The notes under the pieces are model-generated. The model searched no databases. It was given only the letters and a program-made list of their open reading frames with translations, and was not told the DNA's origin. Source: Chrysoporthe austroafricana (lineage: Eukaryota > Ascomycota > Sordariomycetes > Diaporthales > Cryphonectriaceae). From it: 64,000 nucleotides of DNA. Both the position numbers and the translations under genes were made by a program. The stretch spans positions 1,676,342 through 1,740,341 of the forward strand of contig JYIP02000007.1 of NCBI GenBank assembly GCA_001051155.2, in the 5' to 3' direction. Positions 12,850 to 25,500 of the stretch are shown here, in pieces. Each line of letters begins with the position of its first letter. Within the stretch, counting starts at the first letter, position 1.

Positions 12850-13360
12850 GGCTTGCTACTCTCAAAGGGCAAGAGATGTTCGGCCAAGAGGTTCATTGAA
12901 AGTGGCCAGGCAGAGAGTACTTGCACAATCCATTGCATAAGCTCCTGATTCCACCTTGGCAGGACCACAGCATTACCTTGGCTCACGCAGTGATTAGACT
13001 ACTAAGTAGCGGCTAGCCAAGTCGATTCTACTTTGATGCCACTCTATCGGTACATCGGATGGCAGTTCCCTGTCTGTGGCCGTTACGAATGGCTAGCGGA
13101 GACAGCTTCCAGGATGGGCGATCCATGGCACCTTCTACTTCGGTCTGTTGAGCACACGTCAGACCTGAAGAGAGATTTGGGGGCCATTCCTGTCTTTCCC
13201 CGTTCCCTCGTCTCCCTTTAGTATTGAACCATTGAATTCACAAGGAGTGAAATAGCAAGTCACTGTGTAACGATCAGTGTTGGAAGGTTCCACTGCGCTA
13301 TAGATTAAAAGATCAGCTAATATCCGAAACCCTTGTTCGCATATTCCTTCCAACCGTATA
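12850..13360. other. Upstream region of the MFS gene and right edge of island 1
   Basis: About 510 bp of ordinary composition that should hold the MFS promoter. Short open frames on both strands show no recognisable motif. Composition drops sharply at about 13350 into almost pure A+T. Confidence 0.5.
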
Positions 13361-16016
13361 TATTATAGCTTATATTCGGATTACGGGTTATAATATATTG
13401 CATAGCGAAGCACAAAATATAAATACTTTATATAAAAAGTAATTAATTAAGTTTTTTATTAAAATATTAAATAATATTATAATTAAAAAAAGCTATATTT
13501 TTTATAAAGTTAAAGTTATATATTATTTTTAAAATATTAATAAAATTATTAAAATATATATAAAATTTATAAAAATTTAAAATAAAAATAAAATAAAATA
13601 AAAATTAAAATAAAAAAGTAAAATATTATTATTTATTATAAATATTATTAATATAATAAATTAATAAACGGTTTAAATATTAAAATAATAAAGTTAAAAA
13701 TAATATTACTTATTAATTTATAATAATATATAAATAATAATTTATTTTATTATTTTTTTTAAATATTAATTGAAATTATATATTTATCGATTTTTATATT
13801 AATTATAAAATTTAAAATATATTTTAATATAAATTATAAAGCAAAAGTATTTTTTAAAATATAATATTATTTTAAAATAAAGTTATAATATTTAAATTAT
13901 AAATAATTAAATTTTTGAAAAATTAATAATTAATTATATTTCAATTAAAATTTAAAAAAATTAATCTTTTATTTAATAAGTTTAATAAATTAATAAATTA
14001 TTATTAATTAAATTATTTATTAAAAATTTTAAAAAAATATTTAATATTAAATATTATGCTTTTTCTTTAATTAACCGATATAATATCAGTTTAAACTTTT
14101 TTTTTTATTATTACTTTTTAAATTTATTATTTTTATTAAATTAATTAAAATAAAAATGTAAATAATATAAATTATAAGTTATTAATAATATTATTTATTT
14201 TTTTTCGAATATATTAATTTTTATATTTTTAATTTTATAATTTTTAAATATAAATATAAATATATTAAAAAAAAATAAAATTTTTTAAAATTTATATATT
14301 TATTATTTAATTTTTAAAAGAAATTTAATTATTATTTAAATAAATTTTTATTTTATTTAATATTTTATTTTAATTAAATATAAAGTTAAAGCAAAAATAA
14401 TTAATAATTTAAAATAAAATAAAATTTATAAACGGTTTTTTAACTTTTTTAAATATTTTTATAAATATTATTTGCATTAATTAATCGATATCGGTTAAAA
14501 TAAATTTTTAATAATAATTAAAATTTATTTTAAATTCGTATAAAAAAAAGATAAAATTAAAAAGTTTTATATAATAAAACTTAAAAATATTTAATTTACT
14601 TTTTATTTATATTAATTTTAAGCAATATAATATTTTTAAATAATTAATTAAACTTTTTTTTTAATTAAAGTTTTAATTTTTATTTTTATTTTTATATTTT
14701 ATAAACTTATTTTTTATTTTTTAATAAGAAAACTTTAACTATATAATTTTTTAAAACTTATAATTAAATTAAAAAATATTAATATCGAAAATATATAAAA
14801 ATATAAAATAAAATAATTATTTAAATTATAATAAAAAAGTTTTAATTTTTTATATAAATTATTAAAAAAAATATATAAATAAGTTTATTATTTTTAAAAA
14901 TATTATATATATTTTTTATATAACTTATAAAGCTTTTTTAATAAAAAAGTTATAAAACGAATAATAATAAAATAAAATATAATAAAAAAAACTTAAAATT
15001 ATTTTTATATTTTAATTAAAATAAAACGAATAAAATTAAGCTTTTTTGAAAAATAATAAAGCAAAAAATAAATAAATTATAAATTAAAATTTTTAAAAAA
15101 AATATATATATTAATTTATATTTAATTATATTATTTTTTTCTTTTTAAAAAAATAAAAAAATAATACGATTTATATATATATATTTAAAACTTTAATTAA
15201 AGTTTAAAAAATAATACGAATATTAAATTTAATTTAAAGTTAAAATAAAAGTCTTTATTTCTTATAATAATTAAATAATAAAATTATTAATAATTATTTT
15301 AAATATATTAAAAATAGCTTTTTTCGAAATTATTTAAAAATAATTAATAGCAATTTCGCAAAAAAATATAAAAGAATAAATTTATAAATTTTTTAAATAT
15401 ATAATTTTAAAAAAAGATTTTTAATATAATAAATTATATAAAAAATATAAATATAATAAATTTAAATAATAATAAAGCAATTAAAATTTATTTTTTAAAA
15501 AGAATTAAGCGAATATTTTTTATAAATAATATTTTTAATATAAAACTTGAATTAAAAGCTTTTAATAAAATTAAAACGAAAAAGTTAATTAATAAAAAAA
15601 ATTTAAAAAATAAATAATAAAATTATAAATATTATAAAAAAGCTTAATATTATTAATAGCATTATTAAAAAAATTATTAAAATTTTATAAAAAAGTTAAA
15701 AAAGCTAATAGAAAAAATATAATAATAATATAAAAAAGTATATATTAATATAAAATAAATATAAAAATATATAAATTAAAAGTAAATATTCGGCTTAAAT
15801 AATTATATAAGCATTAATAGAAAAGAAATAAGAAAAGGGTTAATTTTTATTATATTAATTATTATATTATTTTTATTTTTGCTTTTTTCTTTTTAATTTT
15901 ATTTATTAAAAGTAAATTATTATAACTTTATAAGAAAATTAAAATATGCAATACGGAAAAGAGCCGGCGGGCACTTTGCTAATAACTTTCCTTAAAAAGT
16001 TCCTTTATATTCGCTT
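13361..16016. other. Extremely A+T-rich block, decayed repeat
   Basis: About 2.6 kb in which G and C survive only as scattered single bases. No gene, LTR or frame can be recognised. Its right end, about 15740-15910, matches 57160-57330 at the right edge of island 2 in the same orientation, so at least that part is a repeat, far more mutated here than there. It is most likely an old transposon mutated beyond recognition. Confidence 0.6.
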
Positions 16017-16124
16017 ATATTATAAACGCTGCAATAATTTTAAGATATATTATAAAAGAACTATTCGCTTAAAACTTAATATCGTAATTCTCTTTTAGAA
16101 GCGATTTTTCAATATGCTATTCAA

Positions 16125-16631
16125 ATGCCTTCCTATTCGTTTTGTAAGAATCGCGGTATTCCGGTTTGCCAAATTTCCGAACGGGATTCCTTTCGTTATT
16201 CGAAATGCATGCGGCTTAATTGTTCCCGTTATAACATATTGGGCATTATTCCTAATAAGTTGCGCAAAATAGCTTACTATTATAAAGAGCTGGAAGATAA
16301 ACTAGAAGCGGCAGAAAAGAAAGTCTTTCGTTTTTAATACTAAAAGCATATATAATATGAGAAAATAATACGGGCCGTTTATCGGGGGATTAATAATATA
16401 AAGGAATTAGAAAGGCTGGAAGCTGAGAAAGCCGAAAAGGAGCGTTATAAGGCCGAGGCCGAGCGTCGCGCTATAGAACCTTTCGTTCTTAAGAATTCTT
16501 TTCCTAAGAGTTTCGATTTTGAAGCTACTTTATAGCAGTTTGGTTTTGAAATTAATTAGTCCGTTATTATTTTAGAAATTAAGCCCGAAAATACAGCTAA
16601 TTTTTCTAGTATTAATTTTCTTTCTGGCTAA
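16125..16631 (+). pseudogene. Antisense Cys-rich/coiled-coil gene of element G
   Basis: Reads opposite to pol. From the ATG at 16125 the frame runs 70 codons to the first stop and then continues in the same frame, through stops that mostly replace Gln or Trp codons, to about 16631. The N-terminus has Cys at SFCKN, GIPVC, SKC and LNC, with Tyr at two positions where a C-x2-C pair would be expected. A charged coiled-coil segment with KELERLEAEKAEKE follows, then an FP-x-SFDF motif near the end. The same protein is recognisable in B, C and E. I do not recognise a named family. Confidence 0.65.
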
Positions 16632-19600
16632 TTAATAAGTCTTTTTAATTAGTTATTCCTTTATTCCAGTACCGAGCGCTAATTAATAATAATATTTTAT
16701 TATTTATAATTTTATTTAATTAATTGCGGATTTCTCTTTATTAGTATAAGTTTGCTTATATTAATATTATAGCGAATTTCCTAATTGGGCTATTCGATTG
16801 GCCGGTCTGTTTTATTAAGAGAATTTTTATATTTTAATAGCTGCTTTTTCCTAGTAAACTTGGAATATTTGTTTCGCATTAACTAGGTTTTCGATTGGTT
16901 CTTAATTATTTTCGCTTAAATAGTATTTTTTCTATTTGATCAGATATTTTTTGTAATTTATTAGCCTTTAATACTTAAGGATTCGTTTTATTTCGTATTT
17001 TGGTTTATTGCTTTCTGTTTATGCTATATTATCTATTTCGGTTATTTTAAATATAGGTTTAAAAAGCGAAATATAGAAGATTAAATGGATTTTTATTCCG
17101 TAAAGTAATACAAGTTCAAAATTAATATCTAAAATTTTCTTCAGAATTTTAAATAATCCGAGTTTCTTATAGTCTAGCGAATAAGAAAGTCTGGTTATTT
17201 TGATATATTCTTTTCGTTAAACGAAATAGACTTTATTTCCTTTTTGCAAAATTAATCCTTTAATTCTTTTAGAATTAGTATACTGGGTTATTCTTTCTTA
17301 TACAAATTTTAATTCTTTTTGCAATTCTTTTTATATTTTCTTAATTTTCTTAATTCGTTTCTTTACTGCTTTTGCATTTGCTTTTAATAATTCGTTATAA
17401 TAAGCTATTAAGTTATAGCTATATAATATATAAAATAATAACTTTTTTATTATACTTATATTTGCGCTATTATATACGAATTGTATTAAAAGCAATAAGT
17501 TAACCCAATTATTCTATTTATAGTTTATATAATATTATAAATATTATTTGATAATTTAATTCGTTCGTTCTATTTATCCGTCCGTTTATAAATAAAATGC
17601 TATAGATATTTTTTATTGCATTCCGAATAATTTCGTAAATAAAATCTAAAAGTTTAATGCGAATTTCCTATTTCTATTGGAAATAATTTCTTTAAGCATA
17701 CTGTAATTAATTATAACCGTTCTCAAGAATATATATGCGAGATTTTTTGCTATGCTGCTTTCCTTATACGGAAAGAAATAAGTATATTTGCTTAGTTTGC
17801 AAATTATTATTAAAATGCTATTGTATTGTACTTTAATTAAGGGTTTTCGTAAAAAGAATAGCTTAATAATAAAATCTTAGCTAATAAATTGCCAAACCGC
17901 TTTCGGAATAAAGAATAATTGGAATAGTTTATAAAGCTTATAGTATTTAATCTTATTTTTCTTGCAGCTATTATATTTTCGTAAGATTCTCTCAATCCTT
18001 TTTCTTAATCTTAAAAAGTTCTAATATCTTTTAATTCTTTCGTATATAGCTCTGATTTCTTAATAGCTATATATTAATATACTATATATATTCTTGATAT
18101 ATTTATCCTATTTTTCCGTTATTATATCTTTTAATTTCTTTTTATTATTAGATATTTTGATAATTATATTGAATTTTCTAGTTTCGTTTATAAAATTACT
18201 ATTTTTATTTTATCGAAAAATATTTTATAATTCTTTTAGCTTTATATTTTAGTAATCTGATCGTTTGCTAAATGCATTTGCTTTGCCGTTTTCCGATCCT
18301 TTGCAATAAACGATTTTTAAATCGAATTATAAAAGGAATTCCGCTTATTTAACTTATCGTTTATTTAAGACTTTCGTTATTATAAATATTATTAAATTTT
18401 TGTAATCGGAATATATTATAATCTAATATCTCGTTCCGATTAAATAGTATTGCTATTTTTCGAATGCTTTTACAATTGCTATTAATTCTTTATTTGGGAT
18501 GCTATAATTGAATTCCGGATTACTTAGTTTTTTCGAGAAATTGCTTACGATTCTGAAACGTCTTTAGTCGTTTCGTTAACCAAGCTATTTTCTTAATGCA
18601 TAATCTGATATATCGGTTTCGATTTCAAATAATTTATTTGAATTTGCTTCGCAAAATATAAGTTCTAATATTACCCGTTTTTTGATTTTGTTAAATGCTT
18701 TTTACGCTTTTTATATTTATTCGAATTTTCAATCCTTTTTTATAAGATTTATAAGAAAATATGCAATTCGGCTATAATTCCGAATAAATTACTAGTAAAA
18801 ATTAATATAGCTAAAAAATGCTTTAATTTCTTTTATTTTTTCTAATATAAGCTATTTTTTTATTATTTAAACTTTATCTTTCTATATACTAATCTTATTT
18901 AATTCTATCGTATAGCCAAAATAATTAATTTTTTATTAATAAAAATAATATTTGCTTAATTCAATTAAGAATTTATTATTTTGCAAAATCTAAAATATTT
19001 ATTATATATATTATTTATAAGATTTGAAATCTTTTGAATAGATAAGGATATTATTAAAATAGATAATAATAGTAATATTTAAGTATTTGCAAAAGATATT
19101 ATTAATTATTTTTTGGAAAAATGCAAGCGCATTAATTAGTTTAAAAGGTAAGATTATATATTCGAAATATTCGTAACGAATCCTGAATGCCGTTTTCCAG
19201 ATATTGTTTTCTTTAATTTAAATATAATAATATTTTTCTTTAAAATCGAACGTAATAAACTAATTTATTCTAATTAATCAATTTCGCATTTCCTTTATTA
19301 AAAGTAAAGGATAGCGGTTTTTTATTATAATATCGTTAAATTGCTTATAATTTATATAAAGTCGGAATTTACTATTCTTCTTTAATATAAATAGGATTGG
19401 ATATCTTGCTAGTAATTATAATTTCCGTATATAGCCTCTTTTCAAATTCTTATTAATATATTCCTTAAATATTTCGAATTTCGCTTAATCGAATTTATAA
19501 ATAAGATAATTTTTAGGTTTTATTCTTTCTTTTAATAAGATCTTATAATTAAAGGGGCCGTATTCTAATAAACCGGTATCGAACTTCCTTTGCTATAGTT

Positions 19601-21405
19601 TCTTAAACTTATAGTATTTTCGTAATACGTTCTTAAGTTCTAGTAGCGGTCTTTTTTCGTTTTCCGCAATTTAGAAAAATAAAAAGTATTATTAAGCGTA
19701 TTTTTCTTCTATTGCTTCTTTTCTCTATCTATATATTCTGGTTTCTAATAGCTTTAAGTATTTATCGTTTATAAAGCCAAATTTCTTTTTGTAATCTTTT
19801 TATACCTATTATACTAGAAACTGAATTTTCTTATAATTCTATAATCTATATAGCTTCGTAACGTTCTATACCGAATTAGCCTTTTGCTAATTATTAATTG
19901 CTTGAATTCTCGGTCCGTTTTTAATTTATGCTTATAAATTCGAAATATTCGTAACTTTTCCTTATTATTTAGCAAATGCTTTTGCTTTAAAAATATATCT
20001 AAATCTGTTTAAACGTATGCTTTTGCTGCTATTTTTAATAATTAAGATTTTCCCTTTTCCATTAATTATAACCCTTTCAGTAAATATAGCTAATTCTTAT
20101 AAAATCTAGCTAATAGTCTAATCGATATAAGGGTTATGCTTTTTGAGCTAAAGTATTCTTAAGATTAATTTATATTATATTATATCCGTAATGTCGAAAG
20201 TAGTTTTTATCGTAAAGCTTTGGATTAAGACAAATAAATAATTAGTTTCCATATCGATTATATTAAGATTATATACAACCGCTTTTCCTTTTATAGTATT
20301 GAATTTATAAGGATCTTTTTTCTATATTTAAAGAATTTATTCTTTATTAATAATTTCTAGCAAAATGAAATTTCTTTATATGCTATTATCCAATAATGCG
20401 CTATAATATTACCCATTAATATATGCATTTAAAATAATATATTCTTCTTTATTTTTCGTAATAGCGTATAAGGATTTTGTAATCCTGATCGGCTGCTATC
20501 CTTTTATAAGCAATCCTTTCTTTTTGGGTCGTTTTATATTTATTTCGCTACTTGCTTTGCTAACTTTCTTGCTTGGCTTTAAGCATACTACTTTGCTTTC
20601 TCGGCTTTTTGCAATTAGTATTACTCTTTAATTTTGTCTTATATATAAATAGAATATACTAATATATAATATTGTTCCTATATTATTTTTCTCTGAATAT
20701 ATTTCTATAGATAATTATTAAATAATCCGATATAAGCGTTATTATATTCGATATGCAAAACTTTTTTGTATTTCCCTTAAGATTCTATAATAAGTTAAAC
20801 TAATTAATCCTATTCTTTAATTGAGAATTAATTATATTTGATTTTCTTGCTAAAATATATCTAGCAATTATAATATACGCAATATATCCAAATAAATTTA
20901 TAGTATCGAAAGTATAAGTAATTAATTCTTCTATTTTCCTGGGGTTTGCATTTGCTATTCTAAAACGGAATACTTTAGAAAAGTTCCTATAATATAAGCT
21001 TGTAAATAAAATGCTCGATTTTTATATGCCTAGTTATCCAGTCGCTATATTTCTGTTATAGCTATCCCGTATTTAAAATGCTATGCTTTTCTAGTTCTTT
21101 TTCAAATATAAAGGTTAATAGGTTATTTGGCTGCTAATCCGGTAATGCTATTTCTTCTATTATAGCATTAAGTATTAATATTATCGTATTTAAAGTACTG
21201 AATTCTTTCTTTATTATTGCTTCTTACCGTTTATCGAAATATATTTTTAAAAGGAATTTTCTTAAATCCTCTTCTTTAATATTTAGCAAATCGCTTAAAC
21301 AATCCGAATCGCTATCGTTTATAACTATATTATAAAATAAGCCTTTTCTTCTTATAGCAAATTGCTGCTATTCTTTAAGTTTGTATAAGAATTATTCTGA
21401 ACTTT
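16632..21405 (-). pseudogene. Degenerate pol of element G
   Basis: Homologous throughout to the pol regions of B (22590-27130) and C (30600-34350) but with far more stops and A+T. The conserved order chromodomain, integrase, RNase H, reverse transcriptase, protease is read on the minus strand. It is non-functional. It stops in the protease-gag spacer where element B is inserted. Confidence 0.75.
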
Positions 21406-21819
21406 TGTTATAAACGCTGCAGCAATCCTAGAATACGCTATAGAGTCAAAGGGTTTATGCTAACAAGAGCGGTGCCAAGTATAAGCCTTGAATACCGAAA
21501 TACTTCAATAGGGTTCGAGTATAATATTTATAAGCCAATATGGCTATCAATAATAGGGTTCAATTGATACTTAGATTGACAACTGAAAAACTATTTATCT
21601 ATCCGACTGGTAATCTTTCCAGCCTTATATATCTAGTCCTTCAATCCTTGGCTTATAGTTGCTTACCGGGGCTCGCTATTGCTTACTGAATCTCGGTAAG
21701 CTGGGCTAAGCCCTAATAACCCTAACCCTAAATTATGTAATCTCTGCGGGGTATGCATCCCTATTATCTAGCTTGGGTCCTGTTCGGGGTTTTTTCTTTT
21801 TGCATATTAATTCATAATA
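21406..21819 (-). repeat. 3' LTR of element B
   Basis: 414 bp. Read on the minus strand it has a U3 with telomere-like TTAGGG units, an inverted repeat of CTTACCG and a TATATAAGG box, followed by the R-U5 half that is shared with the LTRs of C, E and G. Confidence 0.9.
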
Positions 21820-22015
21820 TTATCCCCTTTCTATCGGGTATTGTCCTTAATATTATTCCGTAAGTGCCCCTATACGGTAGGCTTCTTTTTACGCTTTCCT
21901 AATCAAGATATCCTATAGGGTTGTCAAGTCTCGTAATCTTACGTCTATTCTTTCTTCCAAGAGCCTTGCCCGCCTTGAGCAATTTTCGTTTATCGAGTCC
22001 CGGGAGTACGAAATC

Positions 22016-22558
22016 ATGCCTTATTCGTTTTATTTTGAAAAGGGCCTGTCGTGCTGCATAGTAGATAGGGTTAAGAGTTGTTCCAATTATACGAAAAGGG
22101 GGCGTTCTTGTAATGCCGGGCAGGTCCCGTTATCGTCTCGTAAATTCCCTATCTGATTCGTTCTTCTTGCTCTTTCTTCTGATTTTGTCGTAATATTACG
22201 GGTTACCGATAAGCTATCCCGGATCGATAATCGTAAGGTTGAGGAAAAGGGGCGGCTTTTAGAGTTTCAGTCCCGTATATCCGAATCCTTGGCTTATCTC
22301 GTACGGCTGAAGAAGTAATGCCGCTTTTTTCAGGAAAAGGGAATAAAGTTAGTGAATTAAAATCTGGAAAAGGAAGAACGCAGTCGTATAGCTATCGAAA
22401 TACAGGCAATAGTTTCCGAAGAATCCGCGGCTAATACTGCGGATCCTTCCTTTAGCGGTTTTGATTGGAATTCCGTAAGTATTGGTAATTCTGTAATGGA
22501 TTGGTCTGGTTTTCTGGATAAGGCCGGTTCTTATCCCGAACCGGGGCAGTTTTCTTAA
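22016..22558 (+). pseudogene. Antisense Zn2Cys6-like/coiled-coil gene of element B (best preserved copy)
   Basis: Opposite strand to pol, between pol and the 3' LTR. From ATG 22016 one frame spans 181 codons to TAA 22556-22558 with only three internal stops: a TGA where Arg CGA is expected and two TAA where Gln CAA is expected. The N-terminus reads YSFYFEKGLSC, then CSNYTKRGRSC, which becomes two C-x2-C-x6-C triads if each Tyr is an original Cys (a G-to-A change of TGY to TAY). That spacing resembles the fungal Zn2Cys6 binuclear cluster. A long charged segment (EEKGRLLEFQSRISES, then EKEERSRIAIEIQ) should form a coiled coil. The C-terminus is acidic and aromatic (FSGFDW, VMDWSGF). Similar hypothetical proteins are, from memory, common in ascomycete genomes. 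The function is unknown; a DNA- or RNA-binding regulator of the element is one possibility. Confidence 0.7.
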
Positions 22559-22592
22559 GTAAGTAAAGCCCTTATAGGCTTATTTTCTTTTA

Positions 22593-25500
22593 TTGCTACT
22601 TGTCTAAATACTTTGCTAATGCCCGGGATGCATTTTGTAAATTGGATTTAGGTTCCCAGGAATTTTCGCTTGCTGGATAGCTTTTCCATTTGATAAAGTA
22701 TTCAGGGTCGTAATTTGGCCCGCAATACTTGAAAATTCGTTCAACCTCGTATTCTGGTTCGTTACTTTCGACCTGGATAGTCTTATCCGTACTGGCTAAT
22801 TTGAATGCTGGTTCGAAAAGCGAGATATGGAATACCGGGTAGATTCTTATTCTATAGGGTAATGCAAATTCGAAATTGATATCTGAGATTTTCTTTAGAA
22901 TTTTGAATAGTCCCAATTTCTTATAATTTAGCGAATAGGAAGGTCTTATTATCCTAATATATTCTTTTCGTCGAATAAGATAGGCTTTATCCCCTTCTTG
23001 TAGGATTGGTCTCTTAATCCTTTTGGAATTAGCATATTTCGTTATTCTTTCCTATACGAACTCTAGTTCTTTCTGGAGTTTTTCCTGAACTTTCTTGATT
23101 CTTCTGATTCGCTTTTTTGTAGCTTTTGCATTTGCTCCTGGTATTTTATCGTAATAAGCTATCGGATTATAACCGTAGAATGCGTAGAATAGTAATTTTT
23201 TCGTTATACTTGTATCCGCGCTATTATATGCGAATTGTGCTAGAAATAAGAAATCAACCCAATTGTCTTATTCGTAATTTACGTAATATCGCAAATATTA
23301 TTTAATAATCTGGTTAATCTTTTCTATTTGTCTATCTGTCTATAAGTGGAATGCTATAAATATTCTTTGCTGTATTCCGAATAGTTTTGTAAATAAAGTC
23401 CAGAAATTCGATACGAATTTCCTATCTCTATCGGAAATGATTTCTCTGGGCATGCTATAATTGGCTATAACCGTTTTCAGAAATATATATACGAAATCTT
23501 CTGCTATGCTGCTTTCTTTATAAGGGAAGAAATAAGCGTACTTGCTTAATTTGCAAACCATTATTAAAATGCTATCGTATTGCATTTTAGTTAAGGGTTC
23601 TCGTAAGAAAAGTAGCTTAGTAATGAAATCCTAGCTAATGGATTGCCAAACCGTTATCGGAATAGGGAATAGTTGGAATAATTTATAGGGCTTATAATAT
23701 TCGATTTTGTTTTTCCTATAGCTATTGCATTCTTGTAAGATATTTTCGATTTTTCGTCTAAGTCTTAATAGGTTCCAGTATCTCTTAATCCTTTCGTAAG
23801 TAGCTCTAATTCCTTAATAGCCGTATGCGAGTGCGCTATGCATAGTCTTAATATATTCGTCTTATTCCTTAGTAATTATATTTTCTGGCTTCTTTTATCT
23901 GCTATTGATCCTGATAATCGTATCGAGTTCTTTTGCTTCGTTTACAAGGCTATCGTTTTTATCTTGCTTGAAAATATTCTGTAATTCCTTAAGTTCTGTA
24001 TCCTAATAATCTGCTCGTTTGCTGAATATATCTGCCCTGCTATTTTCTAATCCTTTGCAATATACGATTTTTAAGTCGAATTATAAGAAGAACTCTGCCC
24101 ATTTGACCTGCTATTTATTCAGGACTTTCGTCGTTATAAACGTTATCAGGTTTTTATAGTTTGAATGCATTATTATTTAATATTTTGTTCCGATTAAGTA
24201 ATGCTGCCATTTTTCGAATGCTTTTACAATTGCTATAAGCTCTTTATCTGGAATGCCGTAATTGAGTTCTAGGCTATTTAACTTTTTTGAGAAATTGCTT
24301 ACGATCCTGAAATGTTTTTGGTTATCTCGCTAGCTTAGTTATCCGCTAAATGCGTAATCTGATATATCAGTTTCAATTTCAAATAGTTTGCTTGAATCCG
24401 TTTCGTAGAATATAAGTTCTGATATAATTCGTTCTTTGATTTCGTCGAATGCCTCTTATGCTTCCTAAATCTATTCGAACTTGCAGTCTTTCTTTATAAG
24501 GTCTGTAAGTAGGCATGCGATCTTGCTATAGTTTCGAATGAATTATCGGTAGAAATTGGCATAGCCGAGAAATGCCTTAATTTCTTTAGTTTTTCCCAGT
24601 ATAGGCTATTCTTTTACTGCTTGGACCTTATCTTTTTGCATGCTAATTTGTCCCGGCTCAATAATATAATTTAAATAATCGACTTTTTATTAATAGAATT
24701 AGTATTTGCTTAATTCTACAAAGAACTTATTATCTTATAATATTTGGAATACTTGCTATATATATAGTCTATATAACGCAAAATCCTTTAAATAAATAAG
24801 AATATCGTTAAAATAAACGATAATAATAATATCCAAATATTCGCGGAAGATATCATTAATCATTTCTTGGAAAAATATAAGTATATTAATTAATCCGAAA
24901 AGTAAGATTACGTATTCAAAATATCCGTAACGAGTCCTAAAGGCTGTTTTCCAAATATTGTCTTCTTTAATCCGGATATAGTAATATCCTTCCTTGAGAT
25001 CCAGAATAATAAACCATTTTGTTCTTATTAGTCAGTCTCGCATTTCTCTTATTAGCGGTAGGGAATACCGATTCTTGATCGTAATATCGTTAAGCTGCCG
25101 GTAATTTATGCAAAATCGCAGCTTGCTGTTTTTCTTTAGGATAAACAGGATTGGGTATTCTGCTAGTAATCGTAATTTCCGTATATAACTTCTTTTGAAG
25201 TTTTCCTTAATGTATTCCTTGAGTGCCTTGAGTTTTGCTTGATCGAGCTTGTAAATAGGGTAGTTTTGCGGCTTTGCCCTTTCTTTTAGTAGGATTTCGT
25301 AATCGAAAGGGCCGTATTCTAGTAAGCCATTATCGAATTTCTTTTGCTATAGTTTCTTGAACTTATAATATTCTTGCGGTACGTTTTTGAGATCTAGTAA
25401 CGGTCCTTTTTCGTTTTCTGCGATTTGTAAGAATATAAGGTACTGTTATGCATATTTTGCTTCGCTAGCTTTTTGTTTTTGAGGTTTTCTTGCTTCTGGC

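Larger units (their letters stand above)
16017..21405 (-). mobile_element. Chromovirus element G, 3' part (left of nested element B)
   Basis: Minus-strand chromovirus of the same family as B, C and E, and the most decayed of the nested set. From left to right it keeps about 38 bp of the LTR end (16017-16055), the antisense gene (16125-16631), then pol read leftwards: chromodomain and integrase (about 16870-18500), RNase H and reverse transcriptase (about 18500-19700) and the protease region (about 20400). At 21405 it is interrupted by element B and continues at 36015. Most of the 3' LTR is missing. Confidence 0.8.

Noticed and set aside
13361..16016. Centromere or mitochondrial DNA as an explanation for the nearly pure A+T block.
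   Set aside because: The end of the block matches a less mutated repeat elsewhere in the window, and the neighbouring DNA shows the same decay in recognisable transposons. Heavy RIP of a repeat explains it more simply. No mitochondrial gene or tRNA is visible.
13361..16016. A rule that RIP spares cytosine after G (GCA/TGC seemed over-represented among surviving sites).
   Set aside because: Aligned LTR pairs of family A show TGC changed to TAC at two places, and the Cys-to-Tyr changes in the antisense genes need TGY to TAY. Sparing is at best partial and I could not count it reliably.
21700..21740. True chromosome end, from CCCTAACCCTA-like sequence here, at 35180, at 35920 and at 6298.
   Set aside because: Two or three units only, inside LTRs (or a single near-match at 6298), with genes or transposons on both sides.
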